Under the pieces are notes generated by a model. It saw nothing but the letters and a program-made list of their open reading frames with translations. It was not told the DNA's origin and did not search any database. The translations under genes were made by a program, and so were the position numbers. From an uncultured Pyrinomonas sp. (GTDB taxonomy: Bacteria; Acidobacteriota; Blastocatellia; Pyrinomonadales; Pyrinomonadaceae), in the NCBI GenBank assembly GCA_937135995.1, contig CAKZOF010000699.1, forward strand, positions 1 through 5,630: a stretch of DNA of 5,630 bases, in the 5' to 3' direction. How positions within the stretch are numbered: position 1 is the first letter of the stretch; each line of letters begins with the position of its first letter. Positions 1-5,123 of this stretch are shown in pieces.

Positions 1-696
<696 letters not shown>

Positions 697-756
697 CGGT
701 CGCTCCGTGACGGGTCACACTAGGACCAAAACGATCCCCTGATCTTCACTGACGAA

Positions 757-790
757 TGGGCAGTCGGAGCCCGCAACGCCCGACTGCCCA
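757..790. terminator. 11-bp perfect stem-loop, possible terminator after mdh
   Basis: The left arm TGGGCAGTCGG (757-767) and right arm CCGACTGCCCA (780-790) are exact reverse complements around a 12-nt loop. The stem is GC-rich and starts 60 bases past the mdh stop. Downstream on the + strand comes CAAAAG rather than a T-run, and on the - strand the stem is followed by TTCGTC, so this is at best a U-poor terminator. It could instead be an mRNA 3'-end stabiliser or one copy of a dispersed REP-like element. Confidence 0.45.
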
Positions 791-852
791 CAAAAGCCTT
801 GCATCGAGAGCGTCTTGCCTTGGTTATATGGGAACCGACCGCTGCTACGATT

Positions 853-890
853 TCCCGGTCCCGAAAGCAAAAAGTAGTCCGCGACCGGGA
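853..890. terminator. 8-bp perfect stem-loop near the 3' end of the ArsR gene
   Basis: The arms TCCCGGTC (853-860) and GACCGGGA (883-890) are exact reverse complements with a 22-nt loop. The stem lies about 43 bases beyond the stop of the leftward arsR gene and is a candidate for its transcript end. No T-run follows on either strand and the loop is long, so the terminator role is tentative. Confidence 0.3.
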
Positions 891-932
891 CGCTGATCTC
901 GCATCAGAGAAGAAAATGGTTAACTGAAGCCT

Positions 933-1319
933 TCATGAAAGTTGCCTTGCGACTCTGCGCGAGCGCGTCCGACGTGGTGCGGAGACGCGCAGCCCTAAGC
1001 GTGCAGCTTGAGTTGAAATCTGCTCGGCCATGCTGTCACAGACGATCCGGCATAGCTCGTAGATCTCCGGCGCGACGATGCGGTAGTAAACAGCAGTGCT
1101 TTGCGGACGACGAGCCAAAATGCCGGCGTCGACGAGCACTTTTAAATGTTTGCTGATGTTGGCTTGGGTCGCGCCGAGTTCATCGACCAACTGCCCGACC
1201 GATTTCTCTTCGCCACTCTGGAGCGCTCGCAAGATTCTCAGGCGCATAGGTTCGCCGAGACAGCGAAAGCGCGCTGCGATCATTTCAAGCGCTTCGTCGG
1301 AAAGGAAATGAGGTTTCAT
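933..1319 (-). CDS. ArsR-family winged-helix repressor, probable regulator of the sulfur operon
   Basis: A 128-residue cytoplasmic DNA-binding protein of the ArsR/SmtB family, close to the usual 100-120 residues plus a basic tail. The winged helix-turn-helix spans about residues 12-82: the typical FRCLGEPMRLRIL segment (18-30), VGQLVDELGATQANISKHLK with the recognition helix near 51-64, and a beta-wing ending in AVYYRI (76-81). After the wing, IYELCRIVC places Cys90 and Cys94 in a C-X3-C pair, and Cys20 lies in the N-terminal helix. The BigR/SqrR Cys expected after the RL.IL stretch is replaced by Arg31, so this is not a plain BigR orthologue. Residues 114-128 form an Arg-rich tail. The start ATG (1317-1319) is preceded by only a weak GAGAG ribosome site. 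It is divergent from the rhodanese operon, with 135 bp between start codons, and probably represses that operon. The effector is not shown by sequence; persulfide or another thiol reagent is the contextual guess. Confidence 0.88.
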   Translation of the reverse strand: MKPHFLSDEALEMIAARFRCLGEPMRLRILRALQSGEEKSVGQLVDELGATQANISKHLKVLVDAGILARRPQSTAVYYRIVAPEIYELCRIVCDSMAEQISTQAARLGLRVSAPRRTRSRRVARQLS

Positions 1320-1335
1320 TGTCGCTCTCGCCAGA

Positions 1336-1365
1336 ATTATACCCGGACGAGCTACGGGGAAGCAA
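1336..1365 (-). promoter_or_regulatory. Predicted promoter of the ArsR gene
   Basis: On the minus strand a perfect TATAAT (1336-1341) is preceded, after an 18-bp spacer, by a partial -35 box TTGCTT (1360-1365). Transcription would start near 1329, leaving a leader of only about 10 nt before the ATG. The -10 match is strong and the -35 match is weak. Confidence 0.5.
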
Positions 1366-1386
1366 TCAGCAGCAACGAGATGGCCA

Positions 1387-1415
1387 TTGACAACTCAAAT
1401 AGAATCGACTATATT
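1387..1415 (+). promoter_or_regulatory. Predicted sigma70-type promoter of the rhodanese-tauE-CstB operon
   Basis: A consensus -35 box TTGACA (1387-1392) is separated by exactly 17 bp from TATATT (1410-1415), one mismatch from the consensus -10. Transcription should begin near 1422, giving a leader of about 33 nt that carries the ribosome site of the first gene. A promoter this close to consensus would be expected to run strongly unless repressed, which fits the adjacent repressor gene and the inverted repeat lying over it. Confidence 0.75.
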
Positions 1416-1423
1416 CCTATTTG
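1396..1423. promoter_or_regulatory. Inverted-repeat candidate operator for the ArsR regulator
   Basis: CAAATAG (1396-1402) and CTATTTG (1417-1423) are perfect 7-bp inverted arms separated by 14 bp, centred between 1409 and 1410. The A/T-rich 28-bp dyad has the size and composition common for ArsR-family operators and covers the second half of the spacer, the whole -10 box and the predicted start site of the rightward operon, so binding there would block polymerase. It ends about 30 bp from the putative arsR -35 box, so repression of arsR itself through this site is less certain. That the neighbouring ArsR protein binds here is inference. Confidence 0.55.
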
Positions 1424-1440
1424 GTTATAAATTGATAAAA

Positions 1441-1446
1441 AAGGAG
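1441..1446 (+). promoter_or_regulatory. Strong ribosome-binding site of the rhodanese gene
   Basis: AAGGAG ends 8 nt before the ATG at 1455. It fixes the start of the first operon gene and follows an A-rich, probably unstructured leader. Confidence 0.8.
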
Positions 1447-1454
1447 ATCGACCG

Positions 1455-2069
1455 ATGCACGACGCAAATCATGCTTTCGTCGCCGGGAGACCGGACACGA
1501 ACGGCGGCAATGGCTTCTGCGACGTAGGTGAATTGAACGAGGCACTGGCTAGCGGTGAGTGTCAACTGATCGACGTCCGTGAATACCCGGAATACGCTGC
1601 GGGCCACATTCGTGGCGCGCGGCTCATCCCTCTGCGCGAGCTGGAGCGCCGCGCGGCGGAGTTGGATCGAACGCACCCGATTTTCGTCATCTGCCGCACA
1701 GGGCGTCGCGCGACCGAAGCACAACGGCGGCTGCTGGCGCTCGGTTTCGCTGACGTGCGGGTGGTTCGCGGCGGGATGGTTGCGTGGGAGGAGCGCAGAC
1801 TGCCGACCGAAAGCCACGGTGCGCGCCCATGGTCGCTCGAAAGGCAAGTGCGCCTCGTCGCCGGTTCATTGGTTCTTGTTGGGGCGCTGGCAAGCGTGCT
1901 GATCGCTCAGCCTTTCGTTTGGTTGGCAGCGCTGGTCGGCGCCGGGTTGGTTTTTGCGGCGCTAACGGACACGTGCGGAATGGCGATGTTGCTGGCGCGC
2001 ATGCCGTGGAATCGTGCGCCACGTTCGACGGAGGGCGAATGTTCAAGCTCGCGTTCGGCCTGCTGTTGA
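1455..2069 (+). CDS. Membrane-anchored rhodanese (YgaP-like, rhodanese + DUF2892-type tail)
   Basis: A sulfurtransferase of 204 residues that should carry sulfane sulfur as a cysteine persulfide at the cytoplasmic face of the inner membrane. The rhodanese domain spans about residues 22-116: LIDVREYPEYAAGHIRGA (38-55) is the standard DVR...GHI motif, and the active loop CRTGRR starts at Cys80, so the catalytic Cys is present. RQVRLVAG (130-137) opens the C-terminal membrane module, with hydrophobic stretches at about 134-150 and 153-171 and then the family signature TDTCGMAMLLARMPWN (171-186). This is the architecture of E. coli YgaP. After residue 190 comes a short hydrophilic, Cys-containing tail (Cys196, Cys203, Cys204) whose DNA also encodes the start of tauE. 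First gene of the operon, with a strong ribosome site. Physiological sulfur donor and acceptor are not evident from sequence; the CstB-like enzyme downstream is the natural candidate partner. Confidence 0.9.
   Translation: MHDANHAFVAGRPDTNGGNGFCDVGELNEALASGECQLIDVREYPEYAAGHIRGARLIPLRELERRAAELDRTHPIFVICRTGRRATEAQRRLLALGFADVRVVRGGMVAWEERRLPTESHGARPWSLERQVRLVAGSLVLVGALASVLIAQPFVWLAALVGAGLVFAALTDTCGMAMLLARMPWNRAPRSTEGECSSSRSACC
2030..2035 (+). promoter_or_regulatory. Ribosome-binding site of tauE inside the rhodanese gene
   Basis: GGAGGG lies just 5' of the ATG at 2039 (5 nt from the GGAG core) and within the coding sequence of the upstream gene. It selects this Met over in-frame upstream codons and suggests translational coupling across the 31-nt overlap. 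Confidence 0.7.
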
Positions 2070-2803
2070 GTTTTGCGATCGGTGGCTCGCTTGGATTGTT
2101 GGGCGGCGGCGGATCGATCATCACCGTCCCGGTTTTGATCTACGTGCTTGGCGTTGACGCGCGTCAAGCGATCGGCATGTCGCTGGCTGTGGTGGGGCTG
2201 ACGAGTTTCATCGGCACGATGCTTCACGCGCGGCGCGGTCACGTTGTGTGGAAGACGGGTTTGTTCTTCGGTCTCGCTGGGGCTGTCTTCGCGCCCTTGG
2301 GCGCGCGTTTGACCTATGCGATTTCGCCTGCCGCGTTGTTGGTCCTGTTTGCGGTTCTCATGATGGCGGTCGCTATTTTGATGTTGACTCGCTCATCTCG
2401 GGCGCTAGATGATCGAGGGGGGCGTGACCATCCGCTCAAAGCCGGTGCCGCTGGCGCTTTTACCGGCGTGTTGACCGGCTTTCTGGGGGTCGGTGGTGGC
2501 TTTTTGATCGTTCCGGCTTTGGTCCTATTCGGATCGCTTGCCATGCATGAAGCCGTAGGTACGTCGCTTTTGGTGATCGCCATCAACAGCTTTGCCGGTT
2601 TGCTCGGGCACCTATCGCACGGCGGTTTCGATCCGGTTCTCGCAACGTTTGTATCTCTATGTGCAGCGGGCGGAATGATGTTGGGAGCCAAATTATCGCC
2701 TCGTGTTTCTGCGGACAGGTTGCGACTCTGGTTCATCGCTTTCATGATAGCGATTGCTTTGCTGCTCTTTGCGAAGAACTGCCAAGCGCTCTTCGGCGCT
2801 TGA
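2039..2803 (+). CDS. TauE/SafE-family sulfur-anion exporter
   Basis: A 254-residue polytopic inner-membrane protein of the TauE/SafE (DUF81) family, implicated in export of sulfite, sulfoacetate, thiosulfate or related anions. It shows the internal duplication of the family: the first repeat has GLLGGGGSIITVPVLI (19-34) followed by the conserved GMSLAVVGLTSFIG (46-59), and the second has GVLTGFLGVGGGFLIVPALV (143-162) followed by GTSLLVIAINSFAGLLGH (174-191). Hydrophobic segments suggest seven or eight membrane spans, with a charged loop RSSRALDDRGGRDHP at about 118-132 dividing the halves. The reading frame extends 85 codons upstream inside the rhodanese gene, but the hydrophobic N-terminus starting MFKLAFG and the GGAGGG site favour the ATG at 2039. 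Full family length, no defects. In this context it most likely removes sulfite or thiosulfate made by the next gene product; the exact substrate cannot be read from sequence. Confidence 0.9.
   Translation: MFKLAFGLLLSFAIGGSLGLLGGGGSIITVPVLIYVLGVDARQAIGMSLAVVGLTSFIGTMLHARRGHVVWKTGLFFGLAGAVFAPLGARLTYAISPAALLVLFAVLMMAVAILMLTRSSRALDDRGGRDHPLKAGAAGAFTGVLTGFLGVGGGFLIVPALVLFGSLAMHEAVGTSLLVIAINSFAGLLGHLSHGGFDPVLATFVSLCAAGGMMLGAKLSPRVSADRLRLWFIAFMIAIALLLFAKNCQALFGA
2783..2802 (+). other. Stem-loop at the tauE stop codon
   Basis: CAAGCGC (2783-2789) and GCGCTTG (2796-2802) are perfect 7-bp complements around the 6-nt loop TCTTCG. The hairpin includes the first two bases of the tauE stop codon and sits 56 bases before the next start codon. 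No T-run follows, so it is not an ordinary terminator; an intercistronic mRNA-processing or stability element is possible. Confidence 0.4.
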
Positions 2804-2843
2804 GCGGGATCTTCAAGATGGTCTAGCGGACGCTACGTTAAGG

Positions 2844-2849
2844 AAGGAG
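2844..2849 (+). promoter_or_regulatory. Ribosome-binding site deciding the CstB-like start
   Basis: AAGGAG lies 9 nt before the ATG at 2859 and within the longer reading frame, showing that translation starts at MFFRELYNEP rather than at the in-frame Met inside tauE. The protein then begins exactly where persulfide dioxygenase-type MBL proteins normally do. Confidence 0.8.
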
Positions 2850-2858
2850 ATTGAGAAG

Positions 2859-4274
2859 ATGTTCTTCAGGGAGCTATACAACGAACCGCTCGCGCAGGCG
2901 AGCTATTTCGTCGGTTGTCAAGCGACGGGCGAAGCGGTGGTCATCGATCCGAACCGCGATGTCGAGCAGTACCAGCGCCTCGCCGCCGAGCACGGTTTTC
3001 GTCTCGTGGCGGTGACCGAAACGCACATTCATGCCGATTTCGTCTCCGGCGCCCGGGAGCTAGCGACTCTCACTGGAGCGCGTTTGTTACTGTCTGGGGC
3101 TGGGCCAGCCGACTGGCGGTACGATTATGCGGCGGAAGCGGGCGCGGAGTTGCTCGTGGATGGCTCTTCGTTCACCATCGGCAAGCTTGAGTTCCGCGCG
3201 CTGCACACGCCGGGGCACACGCCGGAACACTTGTCCTTGGTCTTGATCGATCACGCGCGCGCGCCGGAACCGGTCGGCATCTTCACGGGAGACCTTCTGT
3301 TTGTGGGCGACGTCGGGCGTCCGGACTTGTTGGAGCGCGCCGTTGGCATCGGCGGCGCAGCTGAAGCAGGGGCGCGCTTCCTCTTTCGTTCTTTGAAGCG
3401 GCTCGCGTCTTTGCCGGACTACGTACAGGTTTGGCCTGGTCATGGCGCTGGCAGCGCCTGTGGTCGTGCGCTCGGAGCCATGCCGCAAACCACGCTCGGT
3501 TACGAACGTCGCTTCAATTGGGCCTTTCAAATACAAGACGAAGACGAGTTCATCCGCGCCGTACTGGAGGGTCAGCCGGAGTCGCCGCCCTATTTCGCCG
3601 TGATGAAGCGTGTGAACAAGCATGGACCACCGCTGGTAGCAAGCCTTGGGCCGATCGGCAAGCTCGATCTACAACGCCTGCGGGCGGTGCTGGGCCAGTG
3701 GGTGGTGGTCGATGCGCGTCGAGCCGAAGACTATGCGCGCGGTCACATCCCTGGGACGATCAACCTTCCGTTCAACCGTTCTTTCGTCGCATGGGCCGGT
3801 TGGTTGCTGCCTTACGATCGTCCGATCGGATTGATCATTGGCGAGGATGCGGCGGAGCGAGCGGTGAAAGATCTGCGTTTGATCGGATTGGACTGCGTGG
3901 AGGGCTTCTGGACGCCGACGGTGCTCGACGAATGGCGCGCTTCGGGGCTGGAGTTGAAAACGGTTGCGCGCCTCGGGGTTGATCGAGCCAGAGAGTTGAT
4001 CGCGAAAGGCGAGGTGCACGTGCTCGATGTGCGTCGCCCGGATGAACGCGCCCGCGGCCACATCCCGGGCAGCCTGCACGTTCCGCTGGCGGAGTTGATC
4101 AAGGGAGAGGCGAATTTACCGGCGGATCGCCCGTTATTGGTCCACTGCCAGACGGGCGCGCGCTCGGCGCTCGCTGTCGGTCTGTTGAGCGCGCGCGGAA
4201 TGCGCGATTTGATCGATTTAGAAGGCGGGTTCTCTGCGTGGGAGAAAGACGAGGTGGCCGCAGGAGCGCGATGA
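2859..4274 (+). CDS. CstB-like persulfide dioxygenase-rhodanese fusion
   Basis: A 471-residue cytoplasmic enzyme with a metallo-beta-lactamase (ETHE1/persulfide dioxygenase-type) domain and two rhodanese domains, the architecture of S. aureus CstB (about 440 residues). MBL domain, about 1-250: THIHAD (55-60) with His56, His58 and Asp60; HTPGH with His120; TGD with Asp145; GHG with His195. By ETHE1 precedent His56, His120 and Asp145 would hold the catalytic Fe(II). GHGAGSACG places Cys201 where CstB has its conserved Cys. The middle rhodanese (about 265-365) keeps DARRAEDYARGHIPG (285-299) but its active-loop region reads IIGEDAAERA with no Cys, so it is probably catalytically dead. The last rhodanese (about 372-465) has LDVRRPDERARGHIPG and the active loop CQTGAR with Cys430. 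Expected reaction: persulfide to sulfite, then thiosulfate. AAGGAG (2844-2849), 9 nt upstream, fixes the start; an upstream in-frame Met at 2754 overlaps tauE and lacks support. Last gene of the operon, 55 bp after tauE. Confidence 0.9.
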   Translation: MFFRELYNEPLAQASYFVGCQATGEAVVIDPNRDVEQYQRLAAEHGFRLVAVTETHIHADFVSGARELATLTGARLLLSGAGPADWRYDYAAEAGAELLVDGSSFTIGKLEFRALHTPGHTPEHLSLVLIDHARAPEPVGIFTGDLLFVGDVGRPDLLERAVGIGGAAEAGARFLFRSLKRLASLPDYVQVWPGHGAGSACGRALGAMPQTTLGYERRFNWAFQIQDEDEFIRAVLEGQPESPPYFAVMKRVNKHGPPLVASLGPIGKLDLQRLRAVLGQWVVVDARRAEDYARGHIPGTINLPFNRSFVAWAGWLLPYDRPIGLIIGEDAAERAVKDLRLIGLDCVEGFWTPTVLDEWRASGLELKTVARLGVDRARELIAKGEVHVLDVRRPDERARGHIPGSLHVPLAELIKGEANLPADRPLLVHCQTGARSALAVGLLSARGMRDLIDLEGGFSAWEKDEVAAGAR

Positions 4275-4350
4275 AAGCGAGGCGCGTGCTGCCGGGGCGA
4301 CATCATAGGGGCGAAACTCTCGATCGAAAGGTAGATGTTCGCGGCGAGGG

Positions 4351-4375
4351 AAAAAGCGGCGGCGAAAGCGCTCTT
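4351..4375 (-). terminator. Weak candidate terminator for tRNA-His
   Basis: Read on the minus strand, AAGAGCG (4375-4369) can pair with CGCTTTT (4358-4352) through one G-U pair around a 10-nt loop, and the right arm runs into five consecutive T. It lies about 45 bases past the tRNA 3' end. Much of the T-run is used in the stem, so this is a modest prediction. On the + strand, where the CstB-like gene ends at 4274, I found no better terminator. Confidence 0.3.
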
Positions 4376-4420
4376 GCCAGCCTAGGCTTTTCTCGGGATG
4401 TCGGGGCGCGGATGATTGGT

Positions 4421-4498
4421 TGGGGCGGCTAGCGGGACTCGAACCCGCGACCTCTTGATCCACAGTCAAGCGTTCTAACCAGCTGAACTATAGCCGCC
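4421..4498 (-). tRNA. tRNA-His (anticodon GTG)
   Basis: On the minus strand the cloverleaf is complete. The acceptor arm GCGGCTA pairs with TAGCCGC, the D-stem GTTC with GAAC, the anticodon stem CTTGA with TCAAG around the loop CTGTGGA (anticodon GTG), and the T-stem GCGGG with CCCGC around TTCGAGT. The histidine-specific features are present: an extra 5' G at position -1 (base 4498) facing the discriminator C73 (base 4424), the identity pair for HisRS. The 3' CCA is encoded at 4423-4421. It is transcribed leftward, convergent with the CstB-like gene. Confidence 0.97.
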
Positions 4499-4500
4499 GC

Positions 4501-4521
4501 AAGTGACTCACAAGTGACTCA
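4501..4521. repeat. Tandem 10-bp direct repeat upstream of tRNA-His
   Basis: AAGTGACTCA occurs at 4501-4510 and again at 4512-4521, a period of 11 bp, ending two bases from the tRNA 5' end. It would lie in the tRNA leader RNA just ahead of the RNase P cleavage point. It may be chance slippage; no function can be assigned. Confidence 0.6.
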
Positions 4522-4565
4522 TTCGTCGACGAAGTTTGCTTCTTCGCCCAAGCGTCGAACCACGA

Positions 4566-4595
4566 ATTGTACCGGAGACGTCTTGCCGTTGGCAA
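4566..4595 (-). promoter_or_regulatory. Predicted promoter of tRNA-His
   Basis: On the minus strand TTGCCA (4595-4590) and TACAAT (4571-4566) are spaced by 18 bp, good matches to sigma70-type -35 and -10 boxes. The start would be near 4559, giving a leader of about 60 nt before the mature tRNA. The -35 box sits inside the perfect inverted repeat CTTGCC-GTT-GGCAAG (4582-4596), which may be incidental or an overlapping control site. Confidence 0.5.
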
Positions 4596-5123
4596 GTTCA
4601 CTTGTCGAAGGCGTTGCCCGCCGCATGCTTTCGGTGGCGGTTGCCCGCGCCTATCTGGACGGCGGAGGCGCAAAACACGCTGCAGTGCGATGTCCATCAA
4701 CGTTGCGTCGTGGCGAACCATCGTCATGATGTGCAGGCCGTCGAGCGAGGGCCCGCAACGACGCGCGGGACTGCATCAACGGCATGTGTCCCGTGCGCAC
4801 CTCCTTATCGCCTATCGCCGAACGCAGCCGCGCGAAGGAGAAACAGCATGCGTCCCACACGGTGGCCCATTCGCATTATGTGCGAAGGGAGAGGGAAGCC
4901 CATGCTCACGTCTCCAAGCCTTCGCTGATTTGAGTGCGTAGGGAGGATCCGCTTCGAGGACGACGGAAACCGTCCCGCTCGATGAGCTTCCCAGCGTTTG
5001 CGCTTTCCGCTTCCAAAGCCTTCCACGATGGTGGCTCTTGTGCTTCACCAGCAATTGGCGGAAACTGCCGGATTGGCCACCTACGATCACGAGGCCCTGA
5101 CCCACTTCGACGGCCTTTGCGTT

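Larger units (their letters stand above)
697..932. other. Convergent intergenic region between mdh and the ArsR gene
   Basis: This 236-bp gap lies between two genes whose 3' ends face each other. I see no credible ORF in it. Its notable content is two separate perfect inverted repeats, at 757-790 and 853-890 (listed individually), plus a small 5-bp hairpin CTGAT/ATCAG at 893-907. A bidirectional transcription stop is expected in such a place, but neither stem is followed by a run of T on either strand, so a canonical intrinsic terminator cannot be claimed. Confidence 0.6.
4499..5123. other. Intergenic region between sdhB and tRNA-His without a convincing gene
   Basis: About 625 bp. Several open frames of 60-130 codons cross it on both strands, but they are Arg/Pro/Ser-rich or low in recognisable motifs, overlap one another or the tRNA, and mostly lack ribosome sites. 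I recognise no protein or RNA family. Visible structure consists of a tandem 10-bp repeat beside the tRNA, a likely tRNA promoter near 4566-4595 with an inverted repeat over its -35 box, a TTCGCA/TGCGAA hairpin at 4870-4886, a GACGG/CCGTC hairpin at 4962-4974, and on the minus strand an AAGGAGGTG sequence at 4806-4798 upstream of a 45-codon frame (ATG at 4785, stop ending at 4648-4651). None of these proves a gene. The part from about 4610 to 5120 is effectively unexplained and could contain decayed coding sequence or an unrecognised small RNA. Confidence 0.5.

Noticed and set aside
1784..2038. N-terminal extension of the TauE frame by 85 codons
   Set aside because: The extension is Arg-rich, lies in another frame of the rhodanese gene, and the GGAGGG site plus hydrophobic N-terminus point to the ATG at 2039.
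2754..2858. N-terminal extension of the CstB-like protein
   Set aside because: It overlaps the end of tauE and lacks a ribosome site, while AAGGAG at 2844-2849 and homology to MBL proteins place the start at 2859.
4375..4392. AGCCTAGGCT followed by TTTT as a + strand terminator for the CstB-like gene
   Set aside because: The palindrome has no room for a loop; refolded, it gives only a 3-bp stem, too weak to call.
4238..4432. Plus-strand frame overlapping the CstB-like stop (ATGA at 4271) and running into tRNA-His
   Set aside because: It gives a 53-residue peptide from the overlapping ATG, rich in Arg and Gly, with no recognisable motif, and its end lies within the tRNA gene. The ATGA overlap alone is not enough.
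4421..4498. tRNA-His 3' end as an attachment site of a mobile element
   Set aside because: No second copy of the tRNA 3' sequence and no integrase gene is visible in the window.
4488..4727. 79-codon minus-strand frame ending inside tRNA-His
   Set aside because: It overlaps the tRNA gene and its predicted promoter and has no recognisable domain.
4812..5105. 97-codon minus-strand frame downstream of sdhB
   Set aside because: No family motif recognised and no clear ribosome site; it competes with two other open frames over the same bases.
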